Positions 9,613 to 18,254 of a DNA stretch of 64,000 nt are shown one piece after another (positions within the stretch are counted from its first letter, which is position 1; the number at the start of each line of letters is the position of its first letter). The stretch comes from CAVORD01 sp963698535 (GTDB lineage Bacteria > Bacteroidota > Bacteroidia > Bacteroidales > VadinHA17). Made by a program: the position numbers and the translations under genes. The stretch covers positions 1 through 64,000 of the forward strand of contig CAVORD010000002.1 in NCBI GenBank assembly GCA_963698535.1, written 5' to 3'. The notes beneath the pieces are model-generated. The model had not been told where the DNA came from and did no database searches. It was given only the letters and a program-made list of their open reading frames with translations.

Positions 9613-12350
9613 GGCCGGAACTGAATGTTCCGTTTGAAAAATTTACAATGGCGAACGGACTAAACGTCATCCTGCACCAGGATAATTCCGATCCCATTGT
9701 TACCGTAGCACTCTACTACCATGTTGGATCGAGCAGGGAAGATGTTGGCAAGACAGGTTTTGCCCACCTTTTCGAGCATATGATGTTCCAGCAATCGGAA
9801 AACATCCGTCAGGATCAATTTTTTAGGAATATCCTGAACGTGGGAGGCACCCTTAACGGCAGTACCAATCAGGACAGAACAAACTACTATGAGGTCGTTC
9901 CCAAGAATGCTCTTGAGATGGTTCTGTGGATGGAGTCGGACAGGATGGGTTACCTGACAAACACAGTTACCCAATCAACTCTTGTAAATCAGCAGAATGT
10001 TGTTCAGAATGAGAAGAGGCAGAGTGTTGATAATGCACCATATGGCTTTAACTACGAGACAATTCTTAAAAACCTCTACCCTGAAGGCCATCCTTACAGC
10101 TGGACAGTAATCGGGTCGATGGAAGACCTTACCAACGCTTCGGTTGATGATGTGCGGGCGTTCCACAAAAAATGGTATTCACCTAATAATGCAACGCTTG
10201 CTCTTTCGGGTGACATCAATTTTGAAGAAGCCAAAGCACTTGTTGAAAAGTATTTTGGCGAGATACCTGCCAGTGATCCTATTGAAAAGAGGAAGCCACA
10301 GAATATTACACTTACAGAGACAAAGAAATTTTACCACGAAGACAACTTCGCCAACACGGCTCAGTTTACAATGGTATTTCCAACTGTTGAGCGCTACTCC
10401 AAAGATTCATATGCTCTTAGCTTCCTTGGAGAACTTCTGGCCGGCGGTAAGAAATCGCCTCTTTACAACGTTCTGGTAAAGGAGAAGAAGCTAACAAGCA
10501 GAGTATCTGCAAGGAATCAGTCGCAGGAACTTGCCGGCAGCATGACCATTTCCGTCAATGCAAACCCAAGCGTCAGCCTTGCTGATGTTGAAGCTGCTAT
10601 TTTTGAAGGGTTTGAGAGATTTGAGAAAGAGGGAATAAATGAAAATGACCTCATCAAGATCAAAGCAGGTATTGAGACAGACTTCTACAATAGCTTTAGC
10701 AGTGTTCAGGGCAAAGCTTTCAGGCTGGCCGAGTATAATATTTTTGCCGGTGATCCTGCTTTTTACAAGAAGGATTTTCAGAACAGCCTTGATGTCACCT
10801 CGTCCGACATAATAAATGCCTACAACAAATATATAAAGGGTAAGAACTATTTGGCGACAAGCTTCGTTCCAAAGGGGCAGTCTTCCCTTATAGCTCTTAA
10901 TTCAAATCCGGCAGGTATCGTTGAGGAGGATATAGCCAATGCTGCAGAAGTTAAAGCTGAGGAGACTACTGAAGAGGTATTTGCCAGGACAGAAACTGTT
11001 CTCGACCGTTCGGTAATGCCGGCAATAGGTCCTGACCCGGACGTTAAGATACCTGAAGTATGGACAGGCGAACTTGCTAATGGAATCAAGATATGGGGAA
11101 TCACACAGAATGAACTACCGATGCTCCAGTACGACCTGGTTATTGAAGGTGGCCATCTTCAGGATAACCTCGATAAAGCCGGGGTTGCTAATCTTGTTGC
11201 CATCCTGCTGCAAGAGGGAACAATGAATAAGACACCTGAAGAGCTGGAGGATGCCATTGATATGCTTGGTGCAAGGATAAACATTGTTGCCGGCACCGAA
11301 AATATTACCGTAAGTGTCAGTACTCTTGCAAAGAATTTCGATTCTACACTTGCCCTTGTTGAGGAGATGCTGCTTGAGCCACGCTGGGATGAGGAGGCAT
11401 TTGGTCTGGCGAAGAGCAGGATCCTGAACGGACTCAGGAGAGAGAGATCGATGCCAACAGCTATTGCATCTTCTACTTTCAGTAAGCTTATCTACGGCGA
11501 GGATAATATCCTTTCAACAGATGTATCAGGTACTATGCCGTCTGTTGAAAGTATCACCATTGATGATCTGAAGGCATTTTACGAAGCCAACTTCTCCCCT
11601 ACTGTTTCGAAGGTTCTCATTGCAGGATCGATTGATCTGGATAAGGCAGTTGCATCTCTCTCATCAATTGGAGAGAAGTGGAGCCCAAAAGAGGTGATAC
11701 TTAACAGCGTACCAGCCCCAAAGAAAATAGAAAAACCTGTTCTTTACTTTGTAGATGTACCTGGCGCCAAGCAGTCGGTTATAACCATTGGTTGTCCCAC
11801 AGTACCAAGGTCAAGTGAAGATTTCTATCCGCTCTATGTAGTAAACCACAAGCTTGGCGGAGCTTCTCTGAACGGAATCTTTAACCTCATCCTCAGGGAA
11901 GAGAAAGGATTTACCTATGGTGCAAGTTCTTCAGTAAGCGGCGGCGAGAACTACGGAGTATTCAGGGCCTTCTCACAGGTCAGGACCACAGCTACCCTGG
12001 AGTCGGTACAGATATTCAAGAACGAGATGGAAAAGTACATTACGGGTGTTCCTCAGGAGTATGTCGATTTCTCGAAGGATGCTCTTATCAAGAGCAATGC
12101 CAGGAGATTTGAGACCCTTAGCGCTCTGACAAACATGCTCGACATGATAAGTTCATACAGCCTGCCGGTTGATTATGTTAAAGGTGAGGAGGCATTTATT
12201 AAGTCACTTACGATAGATAGTCACAAGGCGATAGCTGAGAAATACCTCAATCCGAAGAACATGTATTTCCTGGTTGTTGGCGATGCCGCCACACAGCTTA
12301 AGGAACTTGAGAAGGCAGGACTGGGTAAGCCTGTACTTATAAATAACTAA
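9606..12350 (+). CDS. M16 family zinc peptidase, 5' truncated
   Basis: About 915 residues of a two-domain M16 (pitrilysin/PqqL-type) metallopeptidase. The first domain has the inverted zinc motif HLFEH in GFAHLFEHMMF, with the Glu as general base. The second M16 domain, from about residue 480 on, lacks it, as is usual for these clam-shaped proteases. In Bacteroidota such proteins are normally exported and act in the periplasm or outer membrane; the signal peptide expected here is missing because the frame is cut at the junction. Codons upstream of 9606 in the same frame belong to antisense acsB and are not part of the protein. The gene ends with a good terminator at 12376. Confidence 0.9.
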   Translation, partial: LSGPELNVPFEKFTMANGLNVILHQDNSDPIVTVALYYHVGSSREDVGKTGFAHLFEHMMFQQSENIRQDQFFRNILNVGGTLNGSTNQDRTNYYEVVPKNALEMVLWMESDRMGYLTNTVTQSTLVNQQNVVQNEKRQSVDNAPYGFNYETILKNLYPEGHPYSWTVIGSMEDLTNASVDDVRAFHKKWYSPNNATLALSGDINFEEAKALVEKYFGEIPASDPIEKRKPQNITLTETKKFYHEDNFANTAQFTMVFPTVERYSKDSYALSFLGELLAGGKKSPLYNVLVKEKKLTSRVSARNQSQELAGSMTISVNANPSVSLADVEAAIFEGFERFEKEGINENDLIKIKAGIETDFYNSFSSVQGKAFRLAEYNIFAGDPAFYKKDFQNSLDVTSSDIINAYNKYIKGKNYLATSFVPKGQSSLIALNSNPAGIVEEDIANAAEVKAEETTEEVFARTETVLDRSVMPAIGPDPDVKIPEVWTGELANGIKIWGITQNELPMLQYDLVIEGGHLQDNLDKAGVANLVAILLQEGTMNKTPEELEDAIDMLGARINIVAGTENITVSVSTLAKNFDSTLALVEEMLLEPRWDEEAFGLAKSRILNGLRRERSMPTAIASSTFSKLIYGEDNILSTDVSGTMPSVESITIDDLKAFYEANFSPTVSKVLIAGSIDLDKAVASLSSIGEKWSPKEVILNSVPAPKKIEKPVLYFVDVPGAKQSVITIGCPTVPRSSEDFYPLYVVNHKLGGASLNGIFNLILREEKGFTYGASSSVSGGENYGVFRAFSQVRTTATLESVQIFKNEMEKYITGVPQEYVDFSKDALIKSNARRFETLSALTNMLDMISSYSLPVDYVKGEEAFIKSLTIDSHKAIAEKYLNPKNMYFLVVGDAATQLKELEKAGLGKPVLINN

Positions 12351-12375
12351 TCCAAGACAAAGGATTTATAAATGG

Positions 12376-12412
12376 GCAGGCTGTGAAATCATCGCAGCCT
12401 GCTTCATTTTTT
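12376..12412 (+). terminator. intrinsic terminator of the M16 gene
   Basis: GCAGGCTG at 12376-12383 pairs with CAGCCTGC ending at 12402, extended by a G-U and a G-C pair, and is followed by TTCATTTTTTC. It lies 26 bases after the peptidase stop. Confidence 0.8.
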
Positions 12413-12487
12413 CAAAATAGATTGGGAACTGTTACATAATATTCTAATTTTGCACGTGAAATACCATAAATCATCTTTATAAAGCTT

Positions 12488-12501
12488 AATGCCCGGATGG
12501 T
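12488..12501 (+). repeat. partial copy of the tRNA-Leu 5' end
   Basis: AATGCCCGGATGGT is repeated exactly at 12641-12654, where it covers the last three bases before and the first eleven of the tRNA-Leu gene. The copy continues as AGGGGCG and cannot fold as a tRNA. Confidence 0.6.
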
Positions 12502-12643
12502 AGGGGCGAACGTTAAGAAAACACCCGGTGGGTATTTTTAGTGAGCAGCCAGACTGCGGGGAGGACATTCCACCATCCCCAACAAATGGCAGAGTTCTTT
12601 TGAAGTTGAAGACATTTATATATTGCTACCAAGTATCTAGAAT

Positions 12644-12727
12644 GCCCGGATGGTGGAATGGTAGACACGCAGGACTTAAAATCCTGTGACCATTGCGGTT
12701 GTGCGGGTTCAAGTCCCGCTCCGGGTA
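12644..12727 (+). tRNA. tRNA-Leu (UAA)
   Basis: An 84-base class II tRNA. The acceptor strands GCCCGGA (12644-12650) and TCCGGGT (12720-12726) pair fully, followed by discriminator A. The anticodon stem CAGGA/TCCTG encloses loop CTTAAAA with anticodon TAA. A long variable arm and a T arm GCGGG-TTCAAGT-CCCGC follow. CCA is not encoded. It stands alone between the M16 peptidase and the GreA/GreB-type gene, and partial copies of its ends lie on both sides. Confidence 0.97.
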
Positions 12728-12810
12728 CTGAAAAGCTTCATAGAAATATGAGGCTTTTCTATTTTTTAAGCTCTTTAATAAGAATCCGTTCGAGGGACGG
12801 TTCAAGCTGA

Positions 12811-12875
12811 TCCCGCCCTGGCGGGAGAAGTGCTGACCCGAACAAAGTGAGGCGTCGGCATCCCGCTCCGGGTAC
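12811..12875 (+). repeat. palindrome plus copy of the tRNA-Leu 3' end
   Basis: TCCCGCC-CT-GGCGGGA (12811-12826) is a 7-bp inverted repeat. Thirty-five bases on, TCCCGCTCCGGGTAC (12861-12875) repeats exactly the end of the tRNA gene, that is, part of its T stem and its acceptor strand. The preceding GGTTCAAGCTGATCCCGC also resembles a damaged T arm. Confidence 0.55.
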
Positions 12876-12964
12876 AAAAACAGAGTGAGAGTGAGAGCGA
12901 AAGCTTGAACGAAACTCTCACTCTTCTTTTTACTTACCCCTATTTGCAATAATTAAATGTTGTT

Positions 12965-13468
12965 CTACCGATAGGTTATTTCCATTATCTCAAAGACAAT
13001 ATTGTCGTGGTCGCGCTTCAAGGTTACACTCTCACCCGTTCTCTTATTCAATAACATCCTGGCCAGTGGTGAGATGAAAGATATTTTACCCTTCGCAATA
13101 TCCGCCTCATCAACGCCGACTATTCTGAATGTCTGAAGATTATCTGACTCACCTTCACAGAGGGTCACGGTTGCCCCGAAGGTAATTTCATTGGCTTGTT
13201 GTTCAGGCATTTCAACTACTCTGGCTTCCGCAATCCTTTCGTTAAGCAATTGTAATTTTGCATTTATTATGTTCTTTGAAATACGCGTCTCATTATCATT
13301 TGTGCTGCCAAGGTTATCCCTCTCCTCGATAAGTTCCTCTTTTTCTTTTAAAAGCTGACCCATGCCCTCACTGGTTACAAAATTAGCAACCCCCTTTGGC
13401 AAATACGCCCTTTGGGGTATAACAGGTACTTCTTCCTGGTCTCCTTCCCTTACAAACCCTCTACTCAT
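12965..13468 (-). CDS. GreA/GreB family transcription elongation factor
   Basis: A 167-residue protein from ATG 13468 (MSRGFVREGDQEEVP). A longer frame to 13495 adds only nine unlikely residues. Gre factors enter the secondary channel of RNA polymerase and stimulate cleavage of backtracked transcripts. The order here is a short N-terminal extension with RAYLPKGVANFVT, a coiled coil rich in Glu/Arg/Asn (about residues 45-90), then an FKBP-like C-terminal domain (ITFGATVTL, FRIVGVDEAD, ISFISPLARMLLNKRTGESV). The extension is typical of the Bacteroidota GreAB group. It is cytoplasmic. It is a single gene facing away from the repeat-rich spacer; I see no clear promoter box. Confidence 0.88.
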   Translation of the reverse strand: MSRGFVREGDQEEVPVIPQRAYLPKGVANFVTSEGMGQLLKEKEELIEERDNLGSTNDNETRISKNIINAKLQLLNERIAEARVVEMPEQQANEITFGATVTLCEGESDNLQTFRIVGVDEADIAKGKISFISPLARMLLNKRTGESVTLKRDHDNIVFEIMEITYR

Positions 13469-13640
13469 AATATTTCGGTTATGGTTATTGATCAATATGC
13501 TGAAAGGTATTGGCCATCAGCATAAGATGATAATAAGCAGATTTACAGGTAAATTTATAATTATCTGAGGTAATATGGAAAAACATTTCCATTTACCATA
13601 GCCCGATCTAATATTAATCTGATTCTAAACGCATGTAATA

Positions 13641-13688
13641 ACTATGTAATTAACTATGTAGTTAACTATGTAGTTAATTATGTAGTTA
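13641..13688. repeat. 12-bp tandem repeat, four units
   Basis: Four consecutive 12-base units of the form A(C/T)TATGTA(A/G)TTA occupy 13641-13688: actatgtaatta, two identical actatgtagtta, then attatgtagtta. It lies in the spacer upstream of the GreA/GreB-type gene and has no coding potential. The copy number is probably variable between strains. Confidence 0.85.
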
Positions 13689-13849
13689 TTGATGGCGTCT
13701 GGAAACAGGATCAAAGGGAAAAAGGATAACCGCAGAGAACGCCAAGCATTAAGCAGAGTTCGCAGAGAGAAACAGTTTGCTAGGTGACCCGTGAAATCCA
13801 GTTGGCAGGAGGCAATTGGTGGTTGTCCTGTACGGTGTAATAATAGTTT

Positions 13850-14024
13850 CCCCTCCTTGGAAAGGAGGGGTGCCCACGCTTTAGCGTGGGCGGGGTGGTT
13901 AATCTCAGTTGCAAAAAGCCACCTCCCAACGAACACCAACCCACCTCCGGGCACCGTAGCTCATTGAGCGAAGGTGACCCCTGGCCCCCGACGCTACGGT
14001 CGGGGCAGGCCCTCCATTGGAGGG
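13850..14024. repeat. cluster of G+C-rich inverted repeats
   Basis: Four perfect short palindromes follow one another: CCCCTCCTT/AAGGAGGGG (13850-13870), GCCCACGCT/AGCGTGGGC (13872-13891), CCCCGAC/GTCGGGG (13986-14005) and CCCTCC/GGAGGG (14010-14024). The composition is much richer in G+C than the flanking genes. The layout looks like a dispersed intergenic repeat unit. Frames that cross it are not genes. Confidence 0.7.
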
Positions 14025-14086
14025 GATTTATTAATGCAAATCTTCAGTTTTCAATCAATAATCCAAACCAAGTCTACTCCGAAAAA

Positions 14087-14149
14087 ACTTGCAACTTGCA
14101 ACTTGCAACCCTGACGCTCCTTACAGTCGGTCAGGATCTCCGACTTGCA
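14087..14149. repeat. ACTTGCA heptamer repeats
   Basis: Three adjacent ACTTGCA heptamers (14087-14107) are followed by a fourth copy at 14143-14149 inside a run of related pieces (CTCCGACTTGCAACCTCCGACCTG). It lies 42 bases past the stop of the M14 gene on the minus strand. There is no spacer/repeat alternation, so it is not CRISPR. Confidence 0.75.
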
Positions 14150-14190
14150 ACCTCCGACCTGTGACCTTTTCCGACCTTCTGTTGCTTGCT

Positions 14191-16005
14191 CTATTTCACA
14201 TTAATGGTTGTACTTACGGTACCTCCTTTAACAGAGTCGTATTTAACTAAAACCTTTCCTGATCCTTTCACCAGGTATTGAATTGTCCTGGAGGTTTTTC
14301 CGGGATGACCGTTTCTTATCATAATACGTTTAAGATCTTTCTGGTCTATCTCCTGAGTAACAGGATTCAGGTAGTCAAATGTTTTTGCATCATTGATCCA
14401 GCTTGCAGAGATAACTTCAACGTTACCTTCCATGGTAAGGAGGTCGGGTCTGACAACATTGTTCTGTGCTGCTTTTTCAGTTATTGTAGGGGCTACTTTA
14501 GGATTGGAAAACTCAACTCTGACCCTGTAAACATCGTTACCTATTTTCTCTACCCTGGTGTCTCCCATCTTCATCATTGGCATTTCATCGGCCTGATAAA
14601 GAGTGAATGCCATATTTCTGTGACACAGTTCTTCATTCATAAACCTTGGCGGAACTCTTCCCCTGGTCTTCTTCCAGCGGCCACCCATCTCCACTTTTCC
14701 GTACTCGGGATGGTTAAACTCTTTCCAGTCGACGTACTCATCACCAAATTCGAGATAATCATCAAAGAAGAAGTCACCTGCCTGACCTGCGATAGGGCTG
14801 TTTGGATCTTCTCTTTGCTTCTGTAGTTCAGGACTTGTAAAATATTGCTGCCCGTTCCATAGTTCATTTGAAAAAGAGATCATCCCGAGGCCATCATTTG
14901 TCCAGTCAATAAAACCACCATGAACAGTATACAAACCACTCCATATTACTATGTACCTGTAAAAAGGCAAGATCCGCTCCCCGTTCTTACCCAGTTCATC
15001 ATAGAACCTGACATCTGACGCAGGATATTCTCCGGCTGCTTCAGCACCAGGGCCACGAAGTATCATCCCTCCGTTATTATGATAAGCCTGCACACCTGCA
15101 ATATTAGGATGGGCCATCAGGAATTTATTAACCGCGTCAGCTTCAGGCAACTGAAAGGGGAATTCCATTGCTCCACCCTGGACATAGTCGGGTTGCCAGT
15201 CGATCGCCCAGTTTCTGTTCGGATCGTAACTGCCCGGGCCATCTTCATTAACAAAACCATCGCCATCATCATCGATCCCTTCTGTTCCGAGAATGATATA
15301 GTCACCTGTTTCTCCAAAACCTACAGGCTCCATGATCCTTTTATCCCTTGAGCTTATCCTCATATTACCCTGTCCGGGCACATAAACTCTTATCTGCTCA
15401 ATCACTCCGTTGCCGTTAAGGTCGTTTGGTCCGTCCTCATCATAAAGTCCATCATTATCATCGTCAACAGGAACATGGCCCGACCTTGCTCCTCCACCGT
15501 CACCTTCCATAAAATACTGGTGGCCGTCGGGGTTAACGGTCGGGAAAATATAAAAGACTCTTTCATTGACCAGCTGGGTTATCTTGTCTATCCTTCCATA
15601 GTTCTCCATAAGATACCAAATGGTATACAGGCAGATCTCACTTCCCTGAATTTCATTGCCATGAATATTGGCATCAATATACATTGCAGCCTTGCTTAAT
15701 TCAGTGCCTGTTTCAGGATTGTTAATTGTCATATACATTATCTCCTGACCATTGTACGATTTCCCTACTGATCCCAGTTTCAGGAATTTGGGAAATGCCT
15801 TTTCAAGCCTTCTCATATCGTCCCACAATTCATTCACATCGTGCCAGCGGTTAAAGTCGAGTTTAACCTTGAACTGGGGGTCTGAGGCATAATTCTGACC
15901 AAAAGAGACAGGTGTTGCCATTGTCATCATTATCATAATGACAAAAGCACTTGCCAGGGTTTTATATAATGTTTTCACTTTTATTTCCTCCATTTTGAGT
16001 TTCAT
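14191..16005 (-). CDS. M14 zinc carboxypeptidase, secreted
   Basis: A 604-residue M14 metallocarboxypeptidase with an N-terminal signal segment (about residues 15-36). Zinc ligands are His115 and Glu118 in HGNEIQGSE and His309 in QAYHNNGG. The substrate-binding NRN lies at 263-265, and the likely catalytic Glu381 is in FSNELW. Between these, two acidic Asp-rich inserts (VDDDNDGLYDEDG at about 180-192 and IDDDGDGFVNEDG at about 244-256) resemble calcium-binding thrombospondin-3 or EF-hand loops. The C-terminal ~100 residues form a probable beta-sandwich. It is expected in the periplasm or outside the cell, trimming peptides from their C-terminus. It is the second gene of an operon: the start lies 10 bases after the stop of a related M14 gene. 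MEEIKVK, four residues in, is an alternative start. Confidence 0.9.
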   Translation of the reverse strand: MKLKMEEIKVKTLYKTLASAFVIMIMMTMATPVSFGQNYASDPQFKVKLDFNRWHDVNELWDDMRRLEKAFPKFLKLGSVGKSYNGQEIMYMTINNPETGTELSKAAMYIDANIHGNEIQGSEICLYTIWYLMENYGRIDKITQLVNERVFYIFPTVNPDGHQYFMEGDGGGARSGHVPVDDDNDGLYDEDGPNDLNGNGVIEQIRVYVPGQGNMRISSRDKRIMEPVGFGETGDYIILGTEGIDDDGDGFVNEDGPGSYDPNRNWAIDWQPDYVQGGAMEFPFQLPEADAVNKFLMAHPNIAGVQAYHNNGGMILRGPGAEAAGEYPASDVRFYDELGKNGERILPFYRYIVIWSGLYTVHGGFIDWTNDGLGMISFSNELWNGQQYFTSPELQKQREDPNSPIAGQAGDFFFDDYLEFGDEYVDWKEFNHPEYGKVEMGGRWKKTRGRVPPRFMNEELCHRNMAFTLYQADEMPMMKMGDTRVEKIGNDVYRVRVEFSNPKVAPTITEKAAQNNVVRPDLLTMEGNVEVISASWINDAKTFDYLNPVTQEIDQKDLKRIMIRNGHPGKTSRTIQYLVKGSGKVLVKYDSVKGGTVSTTINVK

Positions 16006-16015
16006 AATAAATCAA

Positions 16016-17993
16016 TTATTTCAGGGTAATAACTACCTTATCGGTTCCTGCCTTTTCTGAAGCAACTACAAGTTCAATTTTATCACCTGATTTTCCTTTA
16101 ATAAGCCATTCATACTTCTGTCTCATCCCTGAACCAGCCAGCGCCTGGAAGAAATTTGTTTTGGCATTTCCGGAAATAATTGTCTCGGGGGTCACTCCCA
16201 GTTGAACCATGGTAGGTTTGACAGACCTTGAAGTAACACCCTGACTCAGAGCGGTTGGAAGAAACCCGTTATTTTCCACTTCAGCCTTTATCCTGAATAT
16301 ACCTCCTCCATGATTAACAACCTCTGCTTTAACGATCTTTACATTCGCATATAAGCCTGCCAGTGATACGACAAACTTGCCATGAGCTTCTCCAAGTGCA
16401 TTTATTCTATCGGCGGGCGGGTTATTAACTTCGTAGGGAGTGAATCCTCCTATTTCAACCTCGCCAAGATCAGGATGTTTGAAAGGTTTCCAGTCGACAA
16501 ATCCATTTATGTTGTTCTTATCGAGCCAGTTAAGATAACTCTTATCTATCCCTGTAGTCTGGGAAGAGGCCGTTGCCACCCGTGCCTGTGGAGAGGCTGG
16601 CCTGGCTCCCCTTTCCGGCGCCGGAGCATTCGTTGCAGTGGCTTCATCGGTGTTGCCTCCGCCTGCTCTTCTTTGTCCTGCGTTATCGGCGGCCAGATCA
16701 ATACCCCAACCGGAGGTGGATAGTGAAAGTGCGCCAAACTGAAAATAGCCATATTGAAAAAAGGCACCTTTGGGATCTCGTAATGGCGGTTGTGTTTTAA
16801 TTCCTGTTAACTCTTTGTAGATATCACCAACCTTATTGAAATATTCAAGATCTGCACCACTAAAAGTAGTTGAGGCTGTTACAGAAGGCCTCTGCCTTCC
16901 TGTAGGTGCCGCTGCGGCCTGTTGATTCTGTCTTCCTCCGCCCATAAAAAACCTGTTACCAAAACCCCCTCCGCTGCTGGTATTTACCATTCCAACCTTT
17001 CCTGCACCGGAATAACTGTCATTTGCAATTTTTATCAGTTCGAGCCCCTTTGTCGGAACTTAATGTTCCTCTTGCTGAAGGGGGAATTATGAGGTTATCA
17101 CTTTCCCCGAAGTTGAGCATGATGGCAATATTCCTGTGTTTAATGATCCACTCCATTAGTGCTCTTGACTCATACTCGCTTACCATATGCTTTCCTGCAT
17201 CTTCAGTGAAGTATGGATAATCATGCATAAAGTTGCGGTTAATATCAGTTCCACCAACAGGATCTTCATTGATAAATCCATCCTTATCATTATCAACTCC
17301 TTCCCAATAGATGGAGTATACACCCTTTTCACCTTTAGCAGGATCGGCTTTTTTCATCAGCCTTGGCTCATCCTTATCTGTCATCCAGAGGCCATTTTCG
17401 TCTTTGACCCTCATCATTGTAATGAATCCGTCCTTGTTCAGATCTTCGGGACCATCCTCATCCATCCTGCCATCATTATCACTGTCATATTGATGGGCAT
17501 TTGTTTTTACTCCTGCTTTTACGGCAGCAAACATTTTTTCAGCACCATCAGGATTCATTCTGGGGATTATGTAAAAAACATGTTCATTGATACTCTTCTT
17601 TACAGCATCATCCGAATTGTAATTTTTCAGAAGATGATTTATTACAGCAAGGGATAGCTCGCTGCCTATAAGATGATCGCCCTCGAAATTTGCGCCTATA
17701 AACATAGCGGGCCTTTCCATCTCAGGCACTCCTCCCGGATTAGCTATTGTAACCAGCCAGAGGTCTCTTCCCTCAACTGTTTTGCCAATAGACTCAATTT
17801 TTGCAACGTTCTTATTGGCTTCGACAATTCTCTTCAGCTCTTTTGTCATCGAATCATAATTATGATAGGATGATAGTCCCTGTGCTATTACAGCAGGGCC
17901 TGATATGAGCATTACGAGAATGGCAATTGCAACCATTAATCCCCGTCTGCTCATTTTAACTGATCTTAAAATTTTCTTCTCTTTGGACTCCAT
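16016..17993 (-). CDS. M14 carboxypeptidase-like pseudoenzyme, frameshifted
   Basis: About 655 residues, a paralogue of the next gene, starting at ATG 17993 (MESKEKKIL) with a signal segment. One extra C in the plus-strand run 17045-17048 breaks the frame after SSDKG; the fold continues in the next frame as LELIKIANDSYSG. Ungapped comparison with the neighbour shows that HGNE is replaced by EGDH (residues 104-107), the third ligand His by Gly, and the catalytic Glu by Ser (SLSTSGW). The substrate-binding NRN and both acidic Asp-rich inserts remain. It should thus bind peptides or calcium but not cleave by the usual mechanism. A Gly/Gln/Ala-rich linker follows the break. It is the first gene of the two-gene operon. 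Confidence 0.82.
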
Positions 17994-18163
17994 TTTTTTA
18001 AGGTTTAATATTTCAAAGGTCATTCCTCTTTCAATTAAAAATGAATATTATAAATAATAACTATCAGTAAGAAAATTTTAACATTAATTATCATTCCAAG
18101 GGGCTATTTATGATAATTAATATATGGACGGGCAGGTTGCAACAACATTAATATCTCTTCATG

Positions 18164-18199
18164 AAAAAAGGAGAGCGGGTGTTTCCATCCTCGCTCTCC
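18164..18199 (-). terminator. intrinsic terminator of the propeller lipoprotein gene
   Basis: GGAGAGCG (18170-18177) pairs with CGCTCTCC (18192-18199). On the minus strand the stem is followed by six T (plus-strand A run 18164-18169). It lies 56 bases past the stop at 18255. Confidence 0.82.
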
Positions 18200-18254
18200 A
18201 AATTTTTCAAATCTTTAAATGTTTAGAAAATCAGAAAACATGATAATCCTAGTC

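Noticed and set aside
12626..12949. 107-codon minus-strand frame
   Set aside because: It runs antisense through the tRNA-Leu gene and its flanking repeats; such frames are a known annotation artefact.
14087..14149. Possible CRISPR array
   Set aside because: Units are only seven bases, adjacent, with no spacers and no cas genes anywhere in the window.
13625..14164. Two overlapping open frames of 109 and 92 codons in the repeat spacer
   Set aside because: They consist of the palindromes, the 12-base tandem and the heptamers translated; no protein-like pattern.
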